Shown here one piece after another: positions 17,678 to 26,090 of a stretch of 64,000 nucleotides of DNA. The notes beneath the pieces are model-generated. The model was given only the letters and a program-made list of their open reading frames with translations. It was not told where the DNA came from and ran no database searches. The translations under genes were made by a program, and so were the position numbers. Origin of the DNA: PALSA-693 sp963702305 (lineage in GTDB: Bacteria > Actinomycetota > Acidimicrobiia > Acidimicrobiales > Palsa-688); assembly GCA_963702305.1 (NCBI GenBank), contig CAVPBX010000008.1, forward strand, positions 248,001 through 312,000. Reading direction: 5' to 3'. The stretch's first letter is position 1. Every line of letters starts with the position of its first letter.

Positions 17678-18458
17678 GGCTGGCGACCTCCTCCCGCAAC
17701 CGATCCGTGATGGTGGCCGCGAGGGCGGCCACATCGGGCGACTCGATCCGGCGGGGCCGAGGGATGGACACGCCGTAGGTCTCGACGATCCGACCGGGCC
17801 GGCTCGACAGCAGCACTACCCGATCCGCCAAGCGGACGGCTTCGCGCACATTGTGGGTGACGAACACCACCGTCAGGTGAGCCTCGCGCCACACTCGGTC
17901 GAGCTCCTCGTGCAGGAGGTCGCGGGTCATGGCGTCGAGCGCCCCGAACGGCTCGTCCATCAAGAGGATGCTCCGGTCCTGGGCGAGAGCCCTGGCCAGA
18001 GCCACCCGTTGGCGCATGCCGCCCGAAAGTTCGTGGGGGCGTTTGGCCGCGAACCCGTCCAGGCGCACCAGGCGCAGGAGCGCCGCGGCCCGGGCTTGGC
18101 GGGTGGGCTTGTCGACGCCCCGGAGCCGCAAGGCCAGCTCCACGTTCCGAGCCACGGTCAGCCAGGGGAAAAGGGCGGCGTCCTGGAACATGAGGGTGGC
18201 GTCGCCGCCAGGCCGCTCGACCCGGCCGGCCGTGGGCTGGTCCAGCCCGGCGATCAGGTTGAGCAACGTGCTCTTGCCGCACCCGGACGCCCCGACGAGG
18301 CACACGAACTCTCCGGTGGCCACCTCCAGCGAGACTCGATCGAGGGCCGGGACCGAGGCCCCCACCCGCCCGTACACCTTCGACACCCCGTCGAGGACGA
18401 GGGCTGGGGTGGCGTCGGCGGCCGCCCGGCCCGGTCGGTGCGATTCGACGACGGTCAC
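17664..18458 (-). CDS. ABC transporter ATP-binding protein (SsuB/TauB/NrtD type)
   Basis: 264 residues with a full nucleotide-binding domain: Walker A GASGCGKST, Q-loop MFQDAALFPW, signature LSGGMRQRVALARAL, Walker B ILLMDEPFGALD, and the switch His in VFVTHNVREA. It powers uptake of a sulfonate-, taurine- or nitrate-like solute. The gene overlaps the binding-protein gene by 4 nt upstream and the permease gene downstream, giving one operon in the order binding protein, ATPase, permease. Confidence 0.94.
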   Translation of the reverse strand: MTVVESHRPGRAAADATPALVLDGVSKVYGRVGASVPALDRVSLEVATGEFVCLVGASGCGKSTLLNLIAGLDQPTAGRVERPGGDATLMFQDAALFPWLTVARNVELALRLRGVDKPTRQARAAALLRLVRLDGFAAKRPHELSGGMRQRVALARALAQDRSILLMDEPFGALDAMTRDLLHEELDRVWREAHLTVVFVTHNVREAVRLADRVVLLSSRPGRIVETYGVSIPRPRRIESPDVAALAATITDRLREEVASHGGR

Positions 18459-19579
18459 AACCCAGCGACCTGCGGCTCGCCGGCCGCGGCCAGCACCTGG
18501 TTGAGCGGGGCGAGGTCATAGATGGCCGCCAGGTTGGCCGGCTGCTTGAGCAGCCCCACCGCCACTCCATGCGCCACCTGCGTCTGCAGCGTCGACGCCA
18601 GCGGATCCGGGGTGAAGCTCAGGTCCGCCCAGGCCTTGGTGAGCAGGGTGGTCGAGAGGGACTTACCACCCTGCAAGGAGGCCAGCTCGGTGTTGAACGC
18701 ATGCTGGGCCGCCGCCGGCTGGGACTGGATGTACTTGATGGTGTCGACCAGGCCCTGCAGGAAGCGCGTCACGGTGGCCGGGTGCTGCTGGAGGAAGGCG
18801 GTCCGGACCACCACGTTGGTGGTGGCCCACTTGCCACCGGGCCACAACGTGCCCTCGTCCACCAGGAGGTGGCCGCCGGCCTGGATGATCTGGGTTTCGT
18901 ACGGTTCGGGAACCCAGGCGCCGGCGATGGCGCCGGCTTTGAACTCGGTGACGATGGTGCCGTTGCCCGTCGCGGACGGCTGGACGGAGACGTCGCCGCC
19001 GCCAGAGGAGGTGGTGGTGTACCCCTGCGTCTTGAGCCAGTAGCGCAAGGCCACGTCCTGGGTGTTGGCCAGCTGCGGGGTGGCCAGCGTCTTGCCCTTC
19101 AGCTGGGCGGGGCTGGTGATCGACGCCTTGGTGACCAGACCGGCCCCGCCGGAGGCGGCGCCGGCGATGATGGTGACGGCTCCGTGCGACGCGGAGTAGG
19201 CCGACAGCACCGAGCTGGGACCCTCGAAGGCGATGTCGATGGAGCCGGACAACAGCGCCTGATTTTCGGCCGGGCCAGCCGCGAACGTCTGGCTGGAGAG
19301 GGTGTCGGAGCCGAGATCGCGGGCGAAGATCCCCTGAGCGACGCCGACGAGAGCCGGGGCGTGGGTGAGGTTCGGGAAGTAGCCCAGGTGCACGGTGACC
19401 GGTTTGCTCTGGCTGGCGGCGGCGGTCGAGCCCGTGGTGGCGCCGGTGGTGGGGCTCGAGCCGGCTTTGGACGAGGACCCACACGCCGCGGCGGTCAGCG
19501 CGAGGGCGGCCACTGCCGCGCACCCCGCCAGCCGTCTTTTTCCAAGCTTACCCCTATATATAACCAGGTTCATCGACAT
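18455..19579 (-). CDS. ABC transporter solute-binding lipoprotein (SsuA/TauA-like)
   Basis: 374 residues. The N-terminus is a lipoprotein signal with lipobox LTAAACGSS, then a Ser/Thr-rich linker and a periplasmic-binding fold: VHLGYFPNLTHAPALVG, a GSIDIAFEGPSSVL element typical of the NMT1/SsuA group, and the WVPEPYETQII helix. These proteins bind aliphatic sulfonates, taurine, nitrate or thiamine precursors; because the proteins diverge quickly the ligand is open. Start could be ATG 19579 or the second Met three codons later. It is divergent from the acyl-CoA ligase with a 66-bp gap. Confidence 0.88.
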   Translation of the reverse strand: MSMNLVIYRGKLGKRRLAGCAAVAALALTAAACGSSSKAGSSPTTGATTGSTAAASQSKPVTVHLGYFPNLTHAPALVGVAQGIFARDLGSDTLSSQTFAAGPAENQALLSGSIDIAFEGPSSVLSAYSASHGAVTIIAGAASGGAGLVTKASITSPAQLKGKTLATPQLANTQDVALRYWLKTQGYTTTSSGGGDVSVQPSATGNGTIVTEFKAGAIAGAWVPEPYETQIIQAGGHLLVDEGTLWPGGKWATTNVVVRTAFLQQHPATVTRFLQGLVDTIKYIQSQPAAAQHAFNTELASLQGGKSLSTTLLTKAWADLSFTPDPLASTLQTQVAHGVAVGLLKQPANLAAIYDLAPLNQVLAAAGEPQVAGL

Positions 19580-19645
19580 TTAACCCAAGGTACCCAGGTC
19601 CCACCGCCGGCGTCAAGGCGGGGCCGGGTGCCGTATGATCCGCGC

Positions 19646-21202
19646 GTGAAAGAGCTCGTGTACCACCGGTACCTCCTTCCGACGGTCGAGCGGCTGGCGC
19701 ACAAGGACGCCGTCCTGGAGGGCGATTACACCGCGACCTACGCCAGCCACCTGGATCGGACGTGCCGGCTGGCGGACGGGATGGGCCAGGCCCTCGGCGT
19801 CGACCGGGGCGATCGCTTCGCGGTCATGGCCCTCAACGGCCACCAGTTCCTCGAGCTCTACCACGCCAGCTTCCTGAGCGGCCGCGTCATCAACCCCCTC
19901 AACCTGCGCCTGGCCCCGCAGGAGCTGGCCTTTATCATCAAGGACTCCGGCAGCCGGGTGTGTTTCACGGACGCCTTCTTCGCCCCCATGATCGACACGG
20001 TCCGGGCCGAGGCCGGTCTCGACCAGGTGGTCCTGATCGGCGGCGGCGACGTACCGCACGACATCGCCTTCGAGGAGGTGGTAGCCGCCGGCGAACCTAC
20101 CGTCCCGGCCGAGCCAGACGAGACCGACCTGGCGGTGCTGATGTACACCGGCGGGACCACCGGACTCCCCAAGGGGGTCGTGCTGGACAACCGGGCCCTG
20201 ATGCTGGACATCTACAAGGTCGCCACCCGCTGGAGCATGGACGAGAACTTCGTGTACCTGCACCAGACGCCGATGTTTCACGCCGCCTCCCTCGGGGGGA
20301 TCCTGGCCGTCCCGGCGGTGGGCGGCCAGACCACCTTCGTCCCGGTGTTCCAGCCGGCCCAGGTGCTCGACGTGATCGAACGCCACCAGGTCACCATGAC
20401 GGTGATGGTGCCGACGATGGTGGCCATGCTGCTCGACCATCCCGACTTCAAGCCGGAGCGGCTGGCGTCGCTGAGCGTGCTGACGTATGGGGCGTCACCG
20501 ATGCCGACCGCCCTGGTGGAACGGGTGCTGGCGATGTTCCCGGACATGGACCTGTTCCAGGGGTACGGCATGACCGAGAACTGCGGCCTGCTCACCTGCC
20601 TCGGGCCTGAAGAGCACCGCCGGGGCGGCAACCTGCTCCGTTCCGCGGGGCGGCCCATGCCCGGGTCGGAGCTCAGCATCCAGGACGAGGGCGGCAACCT
20701 GCTGCCGGCAGGGCAGAGCGGCGAGGTGTGCGCCCGGGCCGGCAACTATATGCAGGAGTACTGGAACCGGCCGGAGGAGACGACGGCCGCCTTCCGCGGG
20801 GGTTGGTACCACACCGGCGACGCCGGCTACCTCGACGAGGGCGGGTACCTCTACCTGGTCGACCGGGTCAAAGACATGATCGTCACCGGCGGCGAGAACG
20901 TCTACTCCGCCGAGGTCGAGAACGCCGTCGCCAGTCATCCTGGGGTGGCCCAGGTGGCCGTCATCGGCATCCCGTCCGAGCAGTGGGGGGAGGCGGTACT
21001 GGCCATCGTCGTCCCGAAGGACGGTGTCTCGCTCACCGAGGAGGACATCAAAGCCTGGTCACGGGAGCGCATCGCCGGCTACAAAGTGCCAAAGGTGGTG
21101 GAGTTCAGGACCGAGGCCCTGCCGCTCTCCGGGGCCATGAAGGTCCTCGAGCGCGAGCTCCGCGCCCCCTATTGGGAAGGGCGGGAGCGGGCGGTCCAAT
21201 AG
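19646..21202 (+). CDS. Acyl-CoA synthetase / AMP-dependent ligase
   Basis: ATP-dependent activation of a carboxylic acid to acyl-CoA through acyl-AMP. 518 residues with all ANL-family motifs: P-loop MYTGGTTGLPKGV, the A5 motif QGYGMTENCG, A7 WYHTGDAGYLDEGG, A8 DRVKDMIVTGGENVYSAEVE, and the C-terminal catalytic Lys region GAMKVLERELR where the usual K is Lys in AMKV. The group resembles long/medium-chain FadD-type ligases of actinobacteria. GTG 19646 is chosen since sequence upstream is antisense to the binding-protein gene. Confidence 0.92.
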   Translation: MKELVYHRYLLPTVERLAHKDAVLEGDYTATYASHLDRTCRLADGMGQALGVDRGDRFAVMALNGHQFLELYHASFLSGRVINPLNLRLAPQELAFIIKDSGSRVCFTDAFFAPMIDTVRAEAGLDQVVLIGGGDVPHDIAFEEVVAAGEPTVPAEPDETDLAVLMYTGGTTGLPKGVVLDNRALMLDIYKVATRWSMDENFVYLHQTPMFHAASLGGILAVPAVGGQTTFVPVFQPAQVLDVIERHQVTMTVMVPTMVAMLLDHPDFKPERLASLSVLTYGASPMPTALVERVLAMFPDMDLFQGYGMTENCGLLTCLGPEEHRRGGNLLRSAGRPMPGSELSIQDEGGNLLPAGQSGEVCARAGNYMQEYWNRPEETTAAFRGGWYHTGDAGYLDEGGYLYLVDRVKDMIVTGGENVYSAEVENAVASHPGVAQVAVIGIPSEQWGEAVLAIVVPKDGVSLTEEDIKAWSRERIAGYKVPKVVEFRTEALPLSGAMKVLERELRAPYWEGRERAVQ

Positions 21203-21221
21203 GTTTGGCGCGCCGGCGGGC

Positions 21222-21644
21222 TCAGCCGCCGTTGGCGATGGCCTGATCAGCGCTGGCGACGTCGTCGCTCACCTGGGTCAAGCCGGCGTCGAGCTGTCCC
21301 AGTCGCGCTTGGGCGTCGGCCAGGGCCGGCGAGGTCGAGCCCGGCGCCGGACTCGTGGCCGCACCCCCAGCCGCAGCCGCAGCAGGGGCCGGGACCGCCG
21401 GCGCCGGCACCGGCTCGGTCCGCGCTGACCCGCCGGCCGGAGCAGCACCCTGCGGCGGCAAGCCGGCCGCCGGCGTGGCGCCGGTCCCAGCCGCGGACCC
21501 GTTCGCCGGCCCCGCCGCAGGAGCCGGCAGGGACGGGGTGCTCGACACCTGGGTCGACCGGCCGCAGCCGGCGGTCAGAAGGGCGAGGGTGGCGGCGACC
21601 ACCACAGCTGCGCTCCCCCACCGGACCGACCGGATCCCGGTCAT
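21222..21644 (-). CDS. Small Ala/Pro/Gly-rich lipoprotein
   Basis: 140 residues; not recognised. A lipoprotein signal (ALLTAGCGRS) is followed by a long low-complexity Ala/Pro/Gly linker (about 30-105) and a short helical C-terminus (LADAQARLGQLDAGLTQVSDDVASADQAI). It overlaps the preceding secreted-protein gene by 4 nt (ATGA), so both are made together; the C-terminal helix may pair with that helical protein. Export through a lipid anchor is well supported, function is not. Confidence 0.7.
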   Translation of the reverse strand: MTGIRSVRWGSAAVVVAATLALLTAGCGRSTQVSSTPSLPAPAAGPANGSAAGTGATPAAGLPPQGAAPAGGSARTEPVPAPAVPAPAAAAAGGAATSPAPGSTSPALADAQARLGQLDAGLTQVSDDVASADQAIANGG

Positions 21645-22391
21645 TGCAGATCCTTGAGGGCGGTGCGGACGTCAGTCTCGCCTTGGCGGGCGGCCGCGGC
21701 CGAGGCCTTCACCTCGTTCCGGTACGGCGTCACCACCCCGTGATTGGCGTTCCACTGGGCCGGGGTGAGGGCCAGCAGGGCCGCGGAGGCGCCGGCGGTC
21801 TTCTGGCCGATGGTGGCGATCTGCGCTTCCAGATCGTGCGTGGCGGCTTGGGCGGCCTGGACGTTCTTGCCCTCGGCCGCCTCCTGGGCGATCGCCTGCT
21901 CGAGATCCGTGTCGAGCTGCTTGAGCGTTGGGACGGTGTCGGTCGTCAGCCGGTCCGTTGCTCGCACCAGGCGAACCTGCGGCACCACCAGGGCGAATAC
22001 CCGGTAGTCGGTGAAGATGGACGCCACCTCGGCTTTGAACTTGGCCGGATCGGTCTCGTTGCGGATGGTGGTCGCCAAGCTGTCGAGCCCGGGGGCCTGC
22101 CCGTTGCCGTTGAGATCGCCGGTGATGATGTTCGCCGAGCGCGGCCTGGTCGCTGCCAACGAACCATCCGGTCTGCTGCACGAGGGTGGCCGCGGCGTTG
22201 AGGGCGGTGCCGCGGACGCTGATGGCGGTCTCGGCTTGAGTCCGAGCGATGGGGTTGATGCTGGTGCTGGCGGTGGTGGTCGCCGCCGACGCGGCGCTGG
22301 CGCCCACGCCGGCCACACCGGCCACACCGGCGACAGCGACGGCGGCGGCGGCCGCAGGCAGGGCGGCGAGGGCTTTTCGAGAACGGCGCAT
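21641..22391 (-). CDS. Secreted helical protein of unknown function, frameshifted
   Basis: About 249 residues after joining two frames. A signal peptide (basic RRSRKALA, Ala/Val core, ASAASAA end) is followed by a predominantly helical domain with Ala-rich amphipathic stretches (AIAQEAAEGKNVQAAQAA, LEAQIATIGQKTAG). The frame breaks at about 22134-22145; removing one base gives AALANIITGDL, a smooth junction. It shares a 4-nt overlap with the downstream lipoprotein gene. No family recognised. Confidence 0.65.
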
Positions 22392-22521
22392 GGGTGTTTC
22401 CTCCGTAGGGGCGAAAGGATCGGGACACCACGAAGGATCGTCCGCTGATGTTCGGGACGGGTCAGCCGCTTGTAAGGGTTGTATGAGGGTGCAGGGCGCG
22501 GCTGCTCTGGGGCCCGGCTGG

Positions 22522-23247
22522 TCAGAGGAGGCCGACGCTGGTGGCCCCGTCGACCATCACGGCCGCCCCGGAGATGTACGCAGCCGGCTGCGAGCAGAGA
22601 AAGGCTACGACCCGGCCGAAGTCAGCGGGATCGCCCATGCTGGTCGGATCGCCGCCCAGTTCGCGCATGCGGTCGGTGGCATGTGGGCCCGGGCAGGCCA
22701 GATTGAGGGTCACGCCCGAAGCGAACAGATCGGCCGCGGCCGTCTTGGCCCACGCCCACAGACCGGTCCGGGCCAGATTGGACAGGGCCAGACCGGGTAT
22801 GGGCTGTTTGACGGAATACGAGGTAAGGCAACAGATGCGGCCCCACCCTCCTGCCTCCAACAAGGGGCGCGCCTCCCGGATGAGCCGGATGGAGGTGGTG
22901 AGGTTGGCGTTTACGGCCGCGGCAATCTGCTCGTCGGTGACGTCAAGCGCCCGGCTGGGGGGCGGACCGCCCACGTTGGGGACCAGGATGTCCAGCGCGC
23001 CGAAACGGTCCCGGGCGGCCTCGACGAGACGGGCCGGTACCGCCGGATCCGTGACGTCGGCCACGACCGCGTGCACCTCGCCACCCGCCGCCCGGATGCC
23101 GCCCTCGGCGGCGCGCAACGCCTCCTCGCCCCGGGCGCAGATGACGACCCGGACCCCTTCGGCGGCGAGTGCTTCGGCGGTGGCTCGGCCCAGGCCCTTC
23201 GAGGATGCGGTTACCAGCGCCACCTTGCCGGCGATACCGAGGTCCAT
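22522..23247 (-). CDS. SDR family oxidoreductase lacking the classical Tyr
   Basis: 241-residue short-chain dehydrogenase/reductase: NAD(P) loop VTASSKGLGRATA, LVPNVGGPPPSRALD strand, and ITSYSVKQPIPGLALSNLARTGLWAWAKT region (positions about 140-168). In this subgroup the usual YxxxK is replaced by LSNxxRxG, so the catalytic mechanism is not the standard one; the subgroup is widespread and often called FabG-like. It directly follows the M24 peptidase gene (no gap), and may act in the same pathway. Confidence 0.85.
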   Translation of the reverse strand: MDLGIAGKVALVTASSKGLGRATAEALAAEGVRVVICARGEEALRAAEGGIRAAGGEVHAVVADVTDPAVPARLVEAARDRFGALDILVPNVGGPPPSRALDVTDEQIAAAVNANLTTSIRLIREARPLLEAGGWGRICCLTSYSVKQPIPGLALSNLARTGLWAWAKTAAADLFASGVTLNLACPGPHATDRMRELGGDPTSMGDPADFGRVVAFLCSQPAAYISGAAVMVDGATSVGLL

Positions 23248-24372
23248 TCAGGCCTCGACCACCGTGAGGTCGTGGCTGACATGGTTGAGGGCCCGCGGAC
23301 CGGATTCGGTGGCGATCACGATGTCCTCGATGCGGGCGCCGAATCGTCCCTGCAGGTAAATGCCCGGCTCGACCGAGAAGGCGTGACCGGGAGCCAGCGG
23401 CAGGTCGTTGCCGGCGACGATGTAGGGGTCCTCGTGCTCCTCGAGGCCGATCCCGTGCCCGGTGCGGTGGATGAAGGCCTCGCCATACCCACCCTCGGCG
23501 ATGACCGTTCGCGCCGCCCCGTCGACAGCCTCGCAGGTCGTCCCGACCCGGGCCGCGGCCACCGCGTCGGCTTGCGCCCGCTGCAGCAGGTCGTACAACT
23601 CTTTGGCCTCGCCAGTGGGCGGTCCGGTCCACACCGTCCGGGTGATGTCCGAGCAGTAGCCGTCCATGGTGCCACCGAAGTCGCAGACCACCGGGTCCCC
23701 GGCCTCGATGACCCGACGGCCGGCGTCGTGATGGGGACTGGCCGAGTTGGGGCCGCTCCCGACGATGGCGAAGTTGACCCGCTGGTGACCCTCTGCGACC
23801 AGGCGCCGGCCTAGTTCCTGGGAGACGTCGCGCTCGGTGCGCCCGATGAGCGGGATGTCACCCCCGAGCAGTTGCGACGCCACCCGGTCGGCGGCCGCCG
23901 ACGCCATCGCCAGCGCCTCGATCTCCGCGGCGTCCTTGACGGCGCGCAGCACTCCGGTGACGCGGGACGACACACTCCACTCGGCGTCCGGCAAGCGGCG
24001 TTGCAGGCCCAACACGAACGTGGCCCAGGTCCGGTCGGAGATAGCGACCCGGGAGCGGCCGCCGACCAGTCCGGCCACGATGTCCATGGGGTCCTCCTGT
24101 TCCGCCCAGGGCCGGACCGAGAACACTTCCGGGTGTGCGCTGACGCGAGGCGCCTCCAGCCGGGGGACGACGAGGGTCGCCGCGTCATCGGCTGGCACCA
24201 CCAGCATGGTGAGCCGCTCGAGCGGCATGGCTTCGTAGCCGGTCAGCCAGGGGAGGTCCGCGCCGAGCGACAGGAGGAGGGTGTCGACGCCGAGGTCGGC
24301 CATGCGACCGCGGACCCGATCGAGACGCGCCACCCGGGCCCCGGACGCGGTGGTGGGGGACGGGGTCGTCAT
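23248..24372 (-). CDS. Xaa-Pro aminopeptidase-like M24 metallopeptidase
   Basis: Cytoplasmic di-metal peptidase of the PepQ/PepP group, removing residues next to proline. 374 residues: creatinase N-terminal domain (about 1-130) and pita-bread M24 domain. The five metal ligands are visible in VCDFGGTMDGYCSDITRT (two Asp), HRTGHGIGLEEHE (His), EPGIY (Glu) and RIEDIV (Glu). ATG 24372 overlaps the stop of the lipB-lipA gene by 4 nt, joining it to the lipoylation operon. Confidence 0.92.
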   Translation of the reverse strand: MTTPSPTTASGARVARLDRVRGRMADLGVDTLLLSLGADLPWLTGYEAMPLERLTMLVVPADDAATLVVPRLEAPRVSAHPEVFSVRPWAEQEDPMDIVAGLVGGRSRVAISDRTWATFVLGLQRRLPDAEWSVSSRVTGVLRAVKDAAEIEALAMASAAADRVASQLLGGDIPLIGRTERDVSQELGRRLVAEGHQRVNFAIVGSGPNSASPHHDAGRRVIEAGDPVVCDFGGTMDGYCSDITRTVWTGPPTGEAKELYDLLQRAQADAVAAARVGTTCEAVDGAARTVIAEGGYGEAFIHRTGHGIGLEEHEDPYIVAGNDLPLAPGHAFSVEPGIYLQGRFGARIEDIVIATESGPRALNHVSHDLTVVEA

Positions 24373-26090
24373 GCGAACGAGCCGACCTCGGCCGGCGGTG
24401 TCGCGGTGAGCCCGGCGTCGGCGCCCGCCGATGCAGTTGACGCGGCGGCAGCTGCCTGGCGGGCGTGATAGCTCGACCGGGTCAGGGGGGAGGCTTCCAC
24501 GTGGGGGATGCCCATGGCCTCCCCCGCCGCCTTGACCTGCGCGAACTCGTCCGGAGTCCACCAACGGACCACGGGTAGATGGTGCGACGTCGGCCGCAAG
24601 TACTGGCCCACCGTGACGATGTCCACCCCCACGCCGTGCAGGTCGGCCAGGGTGGACACCACCTCGCCAAAGCTCTCGCCCATCCCCACCATCAGGCTGG
24701 ACTTCGTCGTCAGGCCGGCGGCCTTGGCCCGGGCCAGGACGGCCAGGCTGCGGGCGTACGAGGCCGAAGGCCGAACGGCGCGCTGGAGGCGGGGCACGGT
24801 CTCGATGTTGTGGTCCAGCACGTCCGGCCGAGCGGCGAAGATGGTGCCCAGCGCATCGGGATCGCCCTTGCAGTCGGAGATCAGCAGTTCGACGGCGGTG
24901 GCGGGTAGTCGCCGCCGGATGGCCGCCACGGTCGCCGCGAAGGCGCCGGCGCCGCCATCGACCAGGTCGTCCCGGGCCACCGTGGTCACCACCGCGTGGG
25001 CGAGGCCCAGCCGGGCGACGGCCTCGGCCACCCGCTCGGGCTCACCGGGATCAGGGGGCAGGGGCTTGCGGGTGTCGACCAGGCAGAAGCCGCACGCCCG
25101 GGTGCAGCGGTCGCCGTTGATCATGAAGGTGGCGGTGCCATCCGCCCAGCACTCGTAGATGTTGGGGCAGCCGGCTTCCTCGCAGACTGTCACCAGTTCC
25201 AGTTGCCGCATCGTCCGGCGCAACGACCGGTACTCGTCGCCCATGCGGGCCTTGACTCGCATCCACTCCGGCTTGCGGGAATCGATCGCCACCCCGCCGG
25301 CCGGGTCCACTCCGGCCTCGGCCAGCCGGCGATCGAGCATCCGGACGGGCACGGGCGCGGCTTCTGGGGCGATCGGCGAGCCCGGCCCCTCACCGCGGGT
25401 GAAGGGCGCCAGGTCCTCGGCGGCCACTCGCCAGGCCACGTCCTGGCGGTCGACGCGCGGGTACCCCCACACCGACGCCGCCCGCGCCACCATGGCGTCG
25501 ACGACCTGCGCCATGGGCACGTCGATGCCCTCGGCGGCCAGGGAAGTCACCGGCTTGTCGGCGATGCCGCAGGGGACGATGTGGTCGAAGTAGCTCATGT
25601 CCGGCGCCACGTTGAGGGCGAAGCCGTGCATCGAACGACCCCGGGACACGCGCACCCCGATGGCGCAGATCTTGCGGGGCGAGGCGTCGCCCACGCCGAC
25701 CCAGACGCCGGGGTAGCCGTCGAGCCGGCTGGCACCGGGCAGCCCCAGATCGGTGAGCACGTCGATCACCAACTGCTCGATGCGGTGCACATGCGCCGGC
25801 GAAGCGTTCGGCCCCATCGGGACCGACAGGATCGGATACCCGACCAGCTGGCCGGGACCGTGGTAGGTCACGTCGCCGCCGCGGTCGCTTCGCACCAGCT
25901 CGGCGCCGACCGTCGAGGGGTCGACCAGCACGTGCTCGGCCTTGGCCCGCACGCCGAGGGTGTACACGTGCCGGTGCTCCAGCAACAGCAACCAGTCGTC
26001 ACCCCCACTCGACCACAGGCCGCGTTGGAGGGCCAGCCCGTCCTGGTAGCGGACCCGGCCCAGCCAGCGCGCTCGCAGCAGCCCGCTCAC
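24369..26090 (-). CDS. LipB-LipA fusion: octanoyltransferase plus lipoyl synthase
   Basis: 573 residues in one frame that do two consecutive steps of lipoate synthesis. Residues 1-215 are LipB: RGGDVTYHGPGQLVGYP, the catalytic Lys region KICAIGVRVSRG, FALNVAPDMSYFDHIVPCGI with the acyl-accepting Cys. After a linker (about 225-265) comes LipA: the auxiliary-cluster motif VCEEAGCPNIYECW, radical-SAM CTRACGFC, and the C-terminal RSSYHA Ser that ligates the auxiliary cluster. GTG 26090 overlaps the stop of the E2 gene (GTGA). Separate lipB and lipA genes are the norm. The fusion should be treated with care because false joins occur elsewhere in this window, but no alternative stop/start pair was found in the linker. 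Confidence 0.85.
   Translation of the reverse strand: MSGLLRARWLGRVRYQDGLALQRGLWSSGGDDWLLLLEHRHVYTLGVRAKAEHVLVDPSTVGAELVRSDRGGDVTYHGPGQLVGYPILSVPMGPNASPAHVHRIEQLVIDVLTDLGLPGASRLDGYPGVWVGVGDASPRKICAIGVRVSRGRSMHGFALNVAPDMSYFDHIVPCGIADKPVTSLAAEGIDVPMAQVVDAMVARAASVWGYPRVDRQDVAWRVAAEDLAPFTRGEGPGSPIAPEAAPVPVRMLDRRLAEAGVDPAGGVAIDSRKPEWMRVKARMGDEYRSLRRTMRQLELVTVCEEAGCPNIYECWADGTATFMINGDRCTRACGFCLVDTRKPLPPDPGEPERVAEAVARLGLAHAVVTTVARDDLVDGGAGAFAATVAAIRRRLPATAVELLISDCKGDPDALGTIFAARPDVLDHNIETVPRLQRAVRPSASYARSLAVLARAKAAGLTTKSSLMVGMGESFGEVVSTLADLHGVGVDIVTVGQYLRPTSHHLPVVRWWTPDEFAQVKAAGEAMGIPHVEASPLTRSSYHARQAAAAASTASAGADAGLTATPPAEVGSFA

Noticed and set aside
18569..19645. Long N-terminal extension of the acyl-CoA ligase frame
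   Set aside because: It lies antisense to the solute-binding lipoprotein gene and is Gly/Arg-rich without domains; GTG 19646 gives the normal N-terminus.
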